The notes: generated by a model not told the origin, from the sequence alone. Counted from the stretch's first letter, positions 1 to 7,718 are shown. The stretch: 35,572 nucleotides of DNA from Acidimicrobiales bacterium (GCA_025463925.1 JAODBK010000107.1:1-35572), one strand, 5' to 3'. Numbers and translations: made by a program.

Positions 1-1
1 C

Positions 2-1858
2 ATCGGCGCGCTGGCGGCGCTGCGGTCGCCGCGGGCCAGTGGTGAGGGCGAGCACGTCGACGTCGCCATGCTCGACTGCATGACCGTCACGATGACCACG
101 TACCCGTCGGTGTTCTCGTCGTTCGCCGGCTGGCCGCCGATGACCGGGACCGGCCGCATGATCGAAGTGCCGTCGATCGAGCCGACGTCGGACGGGTACG
201 CGGTGTTCACGACCAACAGCGCGCAACAGTTCCACGACTTTCTCGTGATGATGGGCCGGGGCGACCTGCTCGAGGACCAGGGCCTGGCTCGCCCGCTGAC
301 GCGGTTCAAGCGCCGCGTCGAGTTCCTCGCCACGGTCCACGAGTGGACCACCAAGCGGACGTCGGCCGACGCGCTCGGCGAGGCGGCGCTGTTCCGGATC
401 CCGTCGGGCCCGGTGCTGAACGGCGCGACGGTGCCGGCGTTCGAGCAGTTCGTCGAGCGCGAGGTGTTCGTCACCGCGCCGTCCGGCCGCTTCCGCCAGC
501 CGCGTGTCCCGTACCGCATCACCGGCTGGTCGCCCACGCCGTTCGCGGCCGCGCCCGGCGTCGGCGCCGACACCGGGCAGGTCGCGTGGGACCGGCGGCC
601 GGCGCGGCCGGCGGGGGAGTGGCGATTGCCGCTGGCCGGGGTGCGGGTCGTCGACTGCACCGCGTGGTGGGCCGGGCCGGCGGCGACCCACGTGCTGGCG
701 GCGCTCGGCGCCGACGTCGTCAAGGTCGAGTCGGTCACGCGGCCCGACCTGATGCGCTACTCCAGCACCAAGCTGCCCACCGAGGACCGGTGGTACGAGT
801 GGGGCGCGCTCTTCCACGGCACGAACGTCGGCAAGCGCGGCGTCACCCTCGACCTCACCGACCCGGGCGGCATCGAACTCTTCGAGCGGCTGCTCAGCAC
901 CGCCGACGTGCTGGTCGAGAACTTCACGCCGCGCGTCATGGACCAGTTCGGGCTCGGGTGGGAGCGGGTGCACGCGCTGAACCCCGACCTGTTGATGGTG
1001 CGGATGCCGGCGTTCGGGCTCGACGGGCCATGGCGCGACCGCACCGGCTTCGCGCAGACGATGGAGTCGGTGGCCGGGATGTCGTGGCTCACCGGCTTCC
1101 CCGACGGCCCGCCGGTGCTGGTTCGGGGCGCGTGCGATCCGCTCGCCGGCATGCACGCGGTGTTCGCCACGCTGGTGGGACTGGCCGGCGGTCGGGGCGC
1201 GATGGTCGAGGCGGTGATGGTGGAGGCCGCGCTGAGTGCCGCGGTCGAGCAGGTCATCGAGCACGACGCCGCCGGCACGTTGCTCTGCCGCGACGGCAAC
1301 CGAGGCCCGACGGCCGCGCCACAGGGGCTCTACCGGTGCGCACCGGCGGCTCCCGCGGATGGGACGCACGGTGACCTCGGCGACGACGCATGGGTCGCCA
1401 TCGCGGTGGAGGACGACGCCCAGTGGGCCGCGCTGTGCCGGTTGGTGGGGCCCGGCCTCGACCCATCGCTGGCAACCGTCGACGCTCGCCGGGCCGACCA
1501 CGACGCCATCGACGCCGCGCTCGGCGCGTGGTGCGCGACGCGGTCGGCCGACGCCGCCGCCGGGGCGCTCGTCGACGCCGGCGTGCCGGCGGGCGTCGTG
1601 ATCTCGGCGCGCGACTGCCGGCACAATCCCCAACTGCGGCACCGTCGGCTGTTCGAAGCGGTGGACCACCCGGTGACGGGCCGCCACGAGCTGCCGGTGA
1701 TGCCCTTCCGGTTCGCCCACGTCGACCGGTGGGCGACGCGACCGGCGCCGACCCTCGGACAGCACAACGACGAGGTCCTCGGCGAGGTGGCGACGCCCGA
1801 GGAGCTGGCGCGGCTGCGCGCCGGCGGCGTCATCGGCGACCGGGTGGCCGGCGCCTAG
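2..1858 (+). CDS. CaiB/BaiF family (type III) CoA-transferase, two-domain, 5' end outside the window
   Basis: This gene is open from the window edge, so the true start lies upstream; the first in-window ATG is at 68. Type III CoA-transferases move CoA between organic acids. Two tandem CaiB-like units are visible. The tail of unit 1 (HVDVAMLDC at its active-site strand) runs to about nt 600. Unit 2 starts with LAGVRVVDCTAWWAGP, continues with ALGADVVKVE and NVGKRGVTLDL, and ends with a typical APTLGQHNDEVL tail. By eye, unit 1 carries Asp (codon 74-76) where formyl-CoA transferase has its nucleophile, and unit 2 has Glu (codon 1223-1225). The stop lies in a CTAG shared with the convergent ligase gene. 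Family call is strong; substrate is unknown. Confidence 0.9.
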   Translation: MGALAALRSPRASGEGEHVDVAMLDCMTVTMTTYPSVFSSFAGWPPMTGTGRMIEVPSIEPTSDGYAVFTTNSAQQFHDFLVMMGRGDLLEDQGLARPLTRFKRRVEFLATVHEWTTKRTSADALGEAALFRIPSGPVLNGATVPAFEQFVEREVFVTAPSGRFRQPRVPYRITGWSPTPFAAAPGVGADTGQVAWDRRPARPAGEWRLPLAGVRVVDCTAWWAGPAATHVLAALGADVVKVESVTRPDLMRYSSTKLPTEDRWYEWGALFHGTNVGKRGVTLDLTDPGGIELFERLLSTADVLVENFTPRVMDQFGLGWERVHALNPDLLMVRMPAFGLDGPWRDRTGFAQTMESVAGMSWLTGFPDGPPVLVRGACDPLAGMHAVFATLVGLAGGRGAMVEAVMVEAALSAAVEQVIEHDAAGTLLCRDGNRGPTAAPQGLYRCAPAAPADGTHGDLGDDAWVAIAVEDDAQWAALCRLVGPGLDPSLATVDARRADHDAIDAALGAWCATRSADAAAGALVDAGVPAGVVISARDCRHNPQLRHRRLFEAVDHPVTGRHELPVMPFRFAHVDRWATRPAPTLGQHNDEVLGEVATPEELARLRAGGVIGDRVAGA

Positions 1859-3426
1859 CGGCTTCTGCTGGGCAGAACCGCACGGGCGCGGAGGACGAAC
1901 TTCTGCACCTTGCCGGATGGCGTCATCGGCAGCGTGTCGACCACCTCGACGCCGCGGGGGACCTTGAAGTTGGCCATCGTCTCGCGGCACCAGGCGATCA
2001 CCGCGTCGGGGTCGACGTGGCGTCCGGCCTTGGCGATGACGAAGGCGACGCCGACCTCGCCGAGCCGCGCGTCCGGCACGCCGACCACCGCCACCTGCGC
2101 GATGTCGGGATGGCCGAGCATCATCGCCTCGATCTCGGCCGGATAGGCGTTGAACCCCCCGACGATGAACATGTCCTTCTTGCGGTCGGTGATGCGCAGG
2201 TTCCCGCCGTCGTCGACGAAGCCGATGTCGCCGGTGCGCAGCCACCCGTCGCTCATCGCCGCCGCGGTGGCCTCGGGATCGTTGAAGTACCCCTTCATGA
2301 CGTTGAAGCCGCGAACGAGGAACTCGCCCGGCTCGCCCAGCTGCACGTCGTGGCCGTCGTCGTCGACGACGCGGACGTCGACGCCCGGCAGTGGGCGGCC
2401 GACCGTCTCCGCGATCACCTCCAGCGGGTCGTCGTGGCGGCACATGCTGACGGTGCCGGTCGTCTCGGTGAGGCCGTAGCCGGTGACGACCGTCTCGAAC
2501 TTCAGCTCCTCGCGCATCCGCTTCACCACCGACACCGGAACCACCGCGGCGCCGGTGACGGAGAGGCGGAGCGACGACAGGTCGAACGACGGCAGCGCCG
2601 GGTCGTTGAGGATCGACTGGAACACGGTCGGCGGCCCGGGAAGCATCGTGATCCGCTCGGCGGCCACCCGCTTCATCACCGTCGGCACGTCGAACACTGG
2701 CTCCGGCACGATCGTCGCGCCGACCAGCACCGAGGCCAGCACGCCGGACTTCAGCCCGGCGGTGTGGAACAACGGGTACACCAGCAGGTACCGGTCCCCG
2801 CGGCGCAGGCCGACCAGGTCGCTCCACGCGCGGTAGACGCGCACGCTGGCACCGTGCCCGAGCATCGCTCCCTTGGGCGCGCCGGTGGTGCCCGACGTGA
2901 AGACGATGTCGCTGACGTCGTCCGGCCCGATCGCGGCCTCGCGCCCGGCGCCGACCGACCGGTCGACCGATGCCGCCCGTTCGACGAAGGCCGGCCACGA
3001 CACGCGGCCGTCGGGCGCCGGCCCGTCGAGCACCACGATCTCCTCGAGCGCGTCGAGATCCGGCACGCCGTCGAGCAGCGCCGACAGGTCGGCGCCGAGG
3101 AAGTCGGTCGTGACGAGCAGCAGCTTGGCGCCGGACGTCCGCAGGACATGGCCCGCTTCCTCGCCCTTGTACCGCGTGTTCAAGGGGACGAGGACCGCGC
3201 CGGCGGCGTAGATCCCGAACGAGGCCACGATCCAGGCCGCGCCGTTGGGGGCCCAGACCGCGACTCGGTCACCGGCTTCGATGCCGCTGGCGATGAAGGC
3301 GCGCGCCGCCTCGTCCGCAGCCGCTGCCAGCTCGGCGAAGGTGAGCCGGCGGCCGTCGTCGACCACGGCCTCGTCGTCGGCGAACGCCTCGGCGGCGGCG
3401 CGGAGGGCGGCAGGGATCGTCGTCAT
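1855..3426 (-). CDS. Acyl-CoA synthetase (AMP-binding), FadD3-like
   Basis: ATP-dependent acyl-CoA ligase of 523 aa, ANL superfamily. The P-loop-like FTSGTTGAPKG lies at about residues 176-186, followed by YGLTETTG, GWLRTGDIG, the hinge ITDRKKDMFIVGGFNAYP and the C-terminal catalytic-lysine region TPSGKVQK. Stretches such as LPGPPTVFQS and FDLSSLRLSVTGAA recall mycobacterial FadD3, the ligase for the steroid C/D-ring propionate, so a ring-degradation acid is a possible substrate (inference from remembered similarity). Start taken at ATG 3426 (MTTIPAALRAAAEAF); an upstream in-frame start at 3447 would add only seven residues crossing the divergent promoter region. Divergent to the amidohydrolase, convergent to the CoA-transferase. 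Confidence 0.93.
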   Translation of the reverse strand: MTTIPAALRAAAEAFADDEAVVDDGRRLTFAELAAAADEAARAFIASGIEAGDRVAVWAPNGAAWIVASFGIYAAGAVLVPLNTRYKGEEAGHVLRTSGAKLLLVTTDFLGADLSALLDGVPDLDALEEIVVLDGPAPDGRVSWPAFVERAASVDRSVGAGREAAIGPDDVSDIVFTSGTTGAPKGAMLGHGASVRVYRAWSDLVGLRRGDRYLLVYPLFHTAGLKSGVLASVLVGATIVPEPVFDVPTVMKRVAAERITMLPGPPTVFQSILNDPALPSFDLSSLRLSVTGAAVVPVSVVKRMREELKFETVVTGYGLTETTGTVSMCRHDDPLEVIAETVGRPLPGVDVRVVDDDGHDVQLGEPGEFLVRGFNVMKGYFNDPEATAAAMSDGWLRTGDIGFVDDGGNLRITDRKKDMFIVGGFNAYPAEIEAMMLGHPDIAQVAVVGVPDARLGEVGVAFVIAKAGRHVDPDAVIAWCRETMANFKVPRGVEVVDTLPMTPSGKVQKFVLRARAVLPSRSR

Positions 3427-3433
3427 GCTGGGT

Positions 3434-3446
3434 GATAATGTATACA
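3434..3446. promoter_or_regulatory. Divergent intergenic region with TGTATACA palindrome and GATAAT box
   Basis: The 44-bp gap between the ligase (ATG 3426, minus) and the amidohydrolase (ATG 3471, plus) is much more AT-rich than its surroundings. GATAAT (3434-3439) fits a plus-strand -10 box; the overlapping perfect 8-bp palindrome TGTATACA (3439-3446) could be an operator core or minus-strand -10. No convincing -35 box is visible, so this remains a weak prediction. Confidence 0.35.
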
Positions 3447-3470
3447 AACCCCACCATCGGGAGGAGCTTG

Positions 3471-4751
3471 ATGGATCTCGACGAGCTGATCCTGGTCAGC
3501 GTCGACGACCACACCGTCGAACCCCCGGACATGTTCGACGGGCGGGTCTCCGCCAAATACCGCGACCAGGCGCCGCGCGTCGTGCGGCAGGACGACGGCG
3601 CCGAGGTGTGGCTCTTCGACGGCCGCGTCATCCCGAACATCGGGCTGAACGCGGTCTCCGGCCGGCCGAAGGAGGAGTACGGGATCGAGCCCACGGCGTA
3701 CGACGAGATGCGGCCCGGTTGTCACGACGTCGACGAGCGCATCAAGGACATGAATGCCGGTGGGGTGCTGGCGTCGCTGTGCTTCCCTTCCTTCCCCGGT
3801 TTCTCGGGCCGCACGCTGGCGGCGGCCGCCGACAAGGACATGGCCTACGACATGATCCGGGCGTACAACGACTGGCACCTGGAGAGCTGGTGCGGCGCCC
3901 ACCCCGGCCGCTTGATCCCGAACGTGCTGCCGGTGCTGTTCGACCCGGAGCTGGCCGCCACGGAGGTGCGGCGGACCGCGGCGATGGGGTGCCACTCGAT
4001 CACCTTCACCGAGAACCCGGCGACGCTCGGCTATCCCAGCATCCACGATCCGTCGTGGGACCCGCTGTGGACCGCGCTGTGCGACGAGGGTGTCGTGTTG
4101 TCGATCCACCTCGGGTCGTCCGGTCAGCTGGCCATCACGTCCGCCGACGCGCCGGTGGACGTGATGATCACCCTGCAGCCGATGAACATCGCGCACGCCG
4201 CCGCCGACCTGGTGTGGTCGCGCGTCGTCAAGCAGTTCCCGGACATCCGCATCGCGCTGTCCGAGGGCGGCACCGGATGGATCCCGTACTTCCTCGAGCG
4301 CATCGATCGCACGTACGACATGCATCGGGCGTGGACCGGCCAGGACTTCGGCGACCTGCTGCCGAGTGACGTCTTCCGGCGGAACTTCCTCACGTGCTTC
4401 GTCACCGACCAGATCGGCGTCGACCTCCGCCATCACATCGGGATCGACAACATCGCGTGGGAGTGCGACTACCCCCACTCGGACTCGACGTGGCCGGCCT
4501 CGCCCGAGGTCGTCGCCGACGCGATGCGACGGGTGCCGGACGACGAGGCCGACAAGATGACCCACGCGAACGCCAACCGGTTCTACAGCTTCGACCCGTT
4601 CGCGCACCGGGCCCGGGAGGCCTGCACGGTCGGTGCCCTGCGCGCTGAGGCCGCCGGGCACGACGTGTCCATTCGGGCGTTCGACAAGGGCCGGTTCCCG
4701 CGCCGCGGCGCCACCACGATCCAGGAAGTCGCGGCCCAGGCGACGGCCTAG
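3471..4751 (+). CDS. Amidohydrolase family 2 (ACMSD/decarboxylase-type TIM barrel)
   Basis: 426-aa metal-dependent hydrolase or decarboxylase of the amidohydrolase-2 family. The N-terminus VSVDDHTVEPPDMF (residues about 9-22) is the usual metal-binding start of this subgroup; the second His of the classic HxH is replaced, as in several decarboxylase-like members. Later landmarks are AYNDWHLESW, the His of LSIHLGSSG, SEGGTGWIPYFLERID and the Asp of CDYPHSDSTWP. Start chosen at ATG 3471 because GGGAGGAG (3459-3466) is correctly spaced upstream; an in-frame ATG-type start at 3432 lacks such a site. Such proteins often sit beside aromatic or steroid catabolic genes in actinobacteria. Ends 8 bp from the convergent thiolase. 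Confidence 0.9.
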   Translation: MDLDELILVSVDDHTVEPPDMFDGRVSAKYRDQAPRVVRQDDGAEVWLFDGRVIPNIGLNAVSGRPKEEYGIEPTAYDEMRPGCHDVDERIKDMNAGGVLASLCFPSFPGFSGRTLAAAADKDMAYDMIRAYNDWHLESWCGAHPGRLIPNVLPVLFDPELAATEVRRTAAMGCHSITFTENPATLGYPSIHDPSWDPLWTALCDEGVVLSIHLGSSGQLAITSADAPVDVMITLQPMNIAHAAADLVWSRVVKQFPDIRIALSEGGTGWIPYFLERIDRTYDMHRAWTGQDFGDLLPSDVFRRNFLTCFVTDQIGVDLRHHIGIDNIAWECDYPHSDSTWPASPEVVADAMRRVPDDEADKMTHANANRFYSFDPFAHRAREACTVGALRAEAAGHDVSIRAFDKGRFPRRGATTIQEVAAQATA

Positions 4752-4759
4752 CCAGGCCC

Positions 4760-5968
4760 TCAGGCGGCTCGCTCGAGGATGTGGACCCCGCACGCCGAGC
4801 CGAGGCCGATGACGTGGGCCAGCCCCACGCGCGCGCCTTCGATCTGGCGATCGCCGGCCTCGCCGCGGAGGTGATGGCAGACCTCCCAGATGTTGGCGAT
4901 GCCGGTGGCCGCGATCGGGTGACCCTTGGACTCCAACCCGCCAGACACGTTCACCGGCGTCTTGCCGTCGCGCCACGACGCGCCCGACTCGAAGAAGTCG
5001 ACCGCGCCGCCCTCGGGGCACAGCATCAGGTTGTCGTAGTGCACGAGTTCGGCGGTGGCGAAGCAGTCGTGCAGCTCGACCAGGTCGAGGTCTTCCGGCC
5101 CGATGCCGGCCTTCTCGTAGGCCTGGTTCGCGGCCAGGCGCGTCAGCGAGTTGACGTTGGGAAGGATCTGGCACGCCTCCTCCCACGGGTCGGTGGTGAG
5201 CACCGACGCCGCGATCTTCACCGCCCGGCGCTGCTGATCCGGACCGAGGGTCTTGAGCTTGGCGTCGCTGACGACGACCGCGGCGGCGGCGCCGTCGCAG
5301 TTGGCCGAGCACATCGGTCGGGTGTTGGGGTAGGCGATCATGACGTCGTTCATGATCTCCTCGACGGTGAACTTCTTCTGGTACGCGGCCAGCGGGTTCA
5401 GCGTCGAGTGCGCGTGGTTCTTCTCGGAGATGCGGGCGAAGAGCTCGAAGCTGGTGCCGTCGTAGGCGTTCTTGTGCAGGTACTCCATGCCGACCTGGGC
5501 GAACACGCCGGGCATCGTCTCGGTGCCGATGCGCCCGTCGACCGCGGCGACCGCGCCGTACCGGCCGCTCGGCGTCCATGTGTCGCCGTCGTCCTTGCGG
5601 GCGCCGCCCGACAGCAGCCCGGCGCCCGAGAGCTTCTCGACGCCGACCGCGAGGCCCATGTCGCACTCGCCGGCCTTGACGGCCATGTACGCGACCCGCA
5701 GCGCGGTGGCGCCGGTCGCGCATGCATTGGCGACGTTGTACACGGGGATGCCGGTCTGGCCCACTTGCTTCTGCAGCTGCTGGCCGATGCCGCCCGACGC
5801 GTTCATGAGGTTGCCGGCGGCCAGCACGCCCATCTGCTTCATCGTCACGCCGCCGTCCGCCAGCGCGGCCATGGCGGCCTCGGAGGCCAGGTCGACGGTG
5901 TCCTTGTCAGTGTGCTTGCCGAACTTGGTCATGTGGATCCCGAGGATCCAGACGTCGTCACTCGCCAT
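4760..5968 (-). CDS. Thiolase-family protein (SCP-x / lipid-transfer type)
   Basis: 402-aa thiolase-fold enzyme, likely for CoA-dependent carbon-carbon bond cleavage in beta-oxidation. The nucleophilic Cys is in NVANACATGAT (Cys83); ELHDCFATAE, SKGHPIAATG (catalytic His) and the C-terminal GLGSACGVHIL (second Cys) follow. Having all these residues favours a true thiolase over an Ltp2-type aldolase, which lacks the thiolase cysteine chemistry. Start ATG 5968 is preceded by GAGGAG at about 7 nt. The gene lies 11 bp downstream of a DUF35 gene on the same strand; DUF35 proteins are known partners of SCP-x-type thiolases and aldolases in steroid side-chain degradation and of archaeal acetoacetyl-CoA thiolase/HMG-CoA synthase. 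Confidence 0.92.
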   Translation of the reverse strand: MASDDVWILGIHMTKFGKHTDKDTVDLASEAAMAALADGGVTMKQMGVLAAGNLMNASGGIGQQLQKQVGQTGIPVYNVANACATGATALRVAYMAVKAGECDMGLAVGVEKLSGAGLLSGGARKDDGDTWTPSGRYGAVAAVDGRIGTETMPGVFAQVGMEYLHKNAYDGTSFELFARISEKNHAHSTLNPLAAYQKKFTVEEIMNDVMIAYPNTRPMCSANCDGAAAAVVVSDAKLKTLGPDQQRRAVKIAASVLTTDPWEEACQILPNVNSLTRLAANQAYEKAGIGPEDLDLVELHDCFATAELVHYDNLMLCPEGGAVDFFESGASWRDGKTPVNVSGGLESKGHPIAATGIANIWEVCHHLRGEAGDRQIEGARVGLAHVIGLGSACGVHILERAA

Positions 5969-5979
5969 CGTCAGACTCC

Positions 5980-6375
5980 TCAGGTCAGGGGCTCGAAGCC
6001 GAAGCCGATGGCCTCGGTGCCCTCGGTGTCGGCACCCACGACGTACGTCGCGAGCCGGACCTTCATTCCCAGCGTCACGTGGTCGGGGTCGGGGTCGGTG
6101 TTGATCACGTTGGCCCGCACGCTGGTGCCGCCGCAGTCGACGACGCCGGCGGCGAACGGCACCGGGATGCCGGGCGCCGCGAACGAGACGATGGTGAACG
6201 CCCGGAGCTCGCCCTCGGTCGGGATCGTCGCCTTCCGGAAGTCCGTGCCGCTGCACGAGGCGCAGGCGTTGCGGCGGTCGAAGTACCGGGCGCCGCAGCC
6301 GGTGCACTCGTTGGCGACGAGGTGCGGCTCGCCGTCGAGGGACAGGTAGTCCACCAGGGGGATCTGTTTGGCCAC
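5980..6375 (-). CDS. DUF35 / OB-fold Zn-ribbon acyl-CoA-associated protein
   Basis: 131-aa protein with an N-terminal rubredoxin-like zinc ribbon (Cys24, Cys27, Cys38, Cys41 in ECTGCGARYF and ACASC) followed by an OB-fold (GELRAFTIVSFA to the C-terminus). DUF35 proteins scaffold a thiolase-fold partner and help hold or channel acyl-CoA. The gene directly precedes the thiolase and almost certainly forms a complex with it. Start is GTG 6375; no well-spaced ribosome site is present, but TATTTT lies so that transcription would begin at about the GTG, suggesting a leaderless mRNA. Confidence 0.9.
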   Translation of the reverse strand: MAKQIPLVDYLSLDGEPHLVANECTGCGARYFDRRNACASCSGTDFRKATIPTEGELRAFTIVSFAAPGIPVPFAAGVVDCGGTSVRANVINTDPDPDHVTLGMKVRLATYVVGADTEGTEAIGFGFEPLT

Positions 6376-6381
6376 GGCGGC

Positions 6382-6387
6382 AAAATA
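6382..6387 (-). promoter_or_regulatory. Candidate -10 box for leaderless DUF35-thiolase operon
   Basis: On the minus strand TATTTT (6387 down to 6382) is a good -10 hexamer in otherwise GC-rich DNA. Seven bases downstream is 6375, the first base of the GTG start, so the transcript would be leaderless. The -35 region (GTAGGT) is poor. Confidence 0.4.
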
Positions 6388-6424
6388 CTCCGAACCGCCG
6401 CGCTACCTACCATTGGCCCGGCAT

Positions 6425-6452
6425 CGACCGACCGACCGACCGACCGACCGAC
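6425..6452. repeat. Tetranucleotide microsatellite (CGAC)x7
   Basis: Seven perfect copies of CGAC (28 bp) lie in the 88-bp gap between the divergent DUF35 and KARI-like genes. The run directly abuts the ribosome binding site GGGGAG (6453-6458) of the KARI-like gene. A TACCAT -10-like hexamer lies at 6408-6413, so the repeat would lie in the 5' UTR. Copy-number change would alter leader length, and would shift the frame of any translation started upstream. Confidence 0.9.
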
Positions 6453-6463
6453 GGGGAGCACCG

Positions 6464-7450
6464 ATGAGCAACGTGATTCGAGAGTCCGACGCCGACACCG
6501 GCGCGATCGCCGGGCAGCGCGTCGCGATCGTCGGCTACGGCAACCAGGGCCGGTCGTGGGCGCTCAACCTCCGCGACTCGGGCCTCGACGTGTCGGTGTG
6601 CGTCCGGGCCGACCCGTCACGCGACGCCGCCGAGGCCGACGGGTTCTCGACGAGCGACCTGGCGGCGGCGTCGGACGCCGACATCGTCTGCGTGCTCGTG
6701 CCCGACGACGTCATCCCGATGCTGCCCCTGCAGCCCCGCGACGATGCGCTCGTCGTCGTCGCCAGCGGCTTCACGCTGGCCTTCGGACGCCTCGACCTGG
6801 CGTGCGACGTCGGGATGGTCGCGCCCCGGATGCTCGGGCCGGAGGTGCGCCGCTGCTACGAGGAGGGCGTCGGCTTCATCACCGCGGTCGGTGTCCATCG
6901 CGACGTCACCGGCACCGCTCGGGCCCGCACGCTGGCGGTCGCCCAGGCCATCGGCGGCCTGCGCCAGGGCGCCCTCGACCTCACGCCGCGGCAGGAGGCG
7001 GTGCTCGACCTGGCGGTGGAGCAGGCGCTGTCCCCGGCGCTCAGGCTGGTCAGCGAGTCGTTCGTGCGGGTGATGCTGGAGGAGGGCGTGCCGATCGAGG
7101 CGATCGTCACCGAGCTCGTGCTGTCCGGTGAGGTCGAGCGGACCTACCGGCTGGTCCGGCTCGAGGGTGGCGCCGCGCAGATGGCGTACCACTCGCCGAC
7201 GAGCCAGTACGGCCAGATGTCGCGGGCCGGGAGCTACGACCACCTCGACGTGGCGACGACGATGCGCGAGCTGGTCGGCGACATCACGTCCGGACGCTTC
7301 GCCGACGAGTGGGATGCCGAGCGCGACGCCGGCTACCCGCGGCTGGACGCGTTGCGGGCCAAGGCGATGGCGCCCGAGATCCTCGCGTTCGAGGCCGACC
7401 TGCGGGCCCAGCTCGGCGAGGGCGCGGTCGCCACTACTCTCCAGCCATGA
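6464..7450 (+). CDS. Ketol-acid reductoisomerase-like (IlvC-fold) oxidoreductase, divergent
   Basis: 328-aa protein with an N-terminal Rossmann domain (VAIVGYGNQGRSWALNLRDSG begins near residue 21) and a C-terminal all-helical KARI-type domain. MVAPRMLGPEVRR matches the IlvC MVAPKGPG segment. Asp182 and Glu186 in DLAVEQA align with the metal-binding D-x3-E of IlvC (DLFGEQ). The catalytic His of the IlvC AHG motif is Ser101 here (VVASGF), so ordinary branched-chain amino acid synthesis is doubtful; a related reduction or a redox-sensing role is possible. Start ATG 6464 has GGGGAG 5 nt upstream. It heads a coupled operon and overlaps the next gene by ATGA. Confidence 0.8.
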   Translation: MSNVIRESDADTGAIAGQRVAIVGYGNQGRSWALNLRDSGLDVSVCVRADPSRDAAEADGFSTSDLAAASDADIVCVLVPDDVIPMLPLQPRDDALVVVASGFTLAFGRLDLACDVGMVAPRMLGPEVRRCYEEGVGFITAVGVHRDVTGTARARTLAVAQAIGGLRQGALDLTPRQEAVLDLAVEQALSPALRLVSESFVRVMLEEGVPIEAIVTELVLSGEVERTYRLVRLEGGAAQMAYHSPTSQYGQMSRAGSYDHLDVATTMRELVGDITSGRFADEWDAERDAGYPRLDALRAKAMAPEILAFEADLRAQLGEGAVATTLQP

Positions 7451-7566
7451 CTGCGCCTGCTGCCGGCAACCGCTTCCGGTGTGAGACCTGCGGGACCGAG
7501 ATCATCGTCGTGAAAGCCGGCGACGCGGTTCCGTCGTGCTGTGACGAGCCGATGGCGGCCCGCTGA
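7447..7566 (+). CDS. Desulforedoxin-like mini rubredoxin, Cys4
   Basis: 39-aa protein. Cys12, Cys15, Cys31 and Cys32 (FRCETC ... PSCC) have exactly the CxxC-x15-CC spacing of desulforedoxin, the 36-aa homodimeric Fe(Cys)4 protein of Desulfovibrio, and of the N-terminal domain of desulfoferrodoxin. It is therefore likely to bind one iron (or zinc) and act in electron transfer or superoxide/oxidative chemistry. The ATG overlaps the stop of the KARI-like gene (ATGA) and the stop overlaps the next start (TGATG), so the three are translationally coupled. It is short enough to be missed by gene callers. Confidence 0.75.
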   Translation: MTAPAAGNRFRCETCGTEIIVVKAGDAVPSCCDEPMAAR

Positions 7567-7709
7567 TGGCCAACCAGCTCGGCAAGCGGTACACGTGCGC
7601 GACGTGCGAGGCCACGATCCTCGTGACCAAAGCGGGGGACGGCACCCTCCAGTGCCACGGCGCGGTCATGGAGATCGCGACCGCGAAGCCGCTGCCGTCG
7701 TCCGACTGA
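7566..7709 (+). CDS. Desulforedoxin-like mini protein with Cys3His site
   Basis: 47-aa paralogue of the preceding gene. Cys11, Cys14 and Cys30 keep the desulforedoxin spacing, but the fourth ligand position is His31 (LQCHG instead of CC). The metal site is therefore predicted to be Cys3His, which would alter redox potential or favour zinc. A 16-residue tail beyond the ligands (VMEIATAKPLPSSD region) is longer than in its neighbour. Its ATG overlaps the stop of the Cys4 gene (TGATG). Homo- or heterodimerisation with the neighbour is plausible because desulforedoxin is a dimer (inference). Confidence 0.7.
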   Translation: MANQLGKRYTCATCEATILVTKAGDGTLQCHGAVMEIATAKPLPSSD

Positions 7710-7718
7710 CGGCGGTCG

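Noticed and set aside
1390-3435. 681-codon open frame on the + strand
   Set aside because: It runs antisense through the well-supported FadD3-like ligase; its translation is Arg/Asp-rich with no domain, as expected for a GC-rich shadow frame.
3432-3470. Upstream in-frame start for the amidohydrolase
   Set aside because: It would place coding sequence over the AT-rich divergent promoter region and lacks a ribosome site; ATG 3471 has GGGAGGAG at good spacing.
6425-6452. CGAC run as a CRISPR or direct-repeat array
   Set aside because: Units are 4 bp with no spacers and no cas genes nearby; it is a simple microsatellite.
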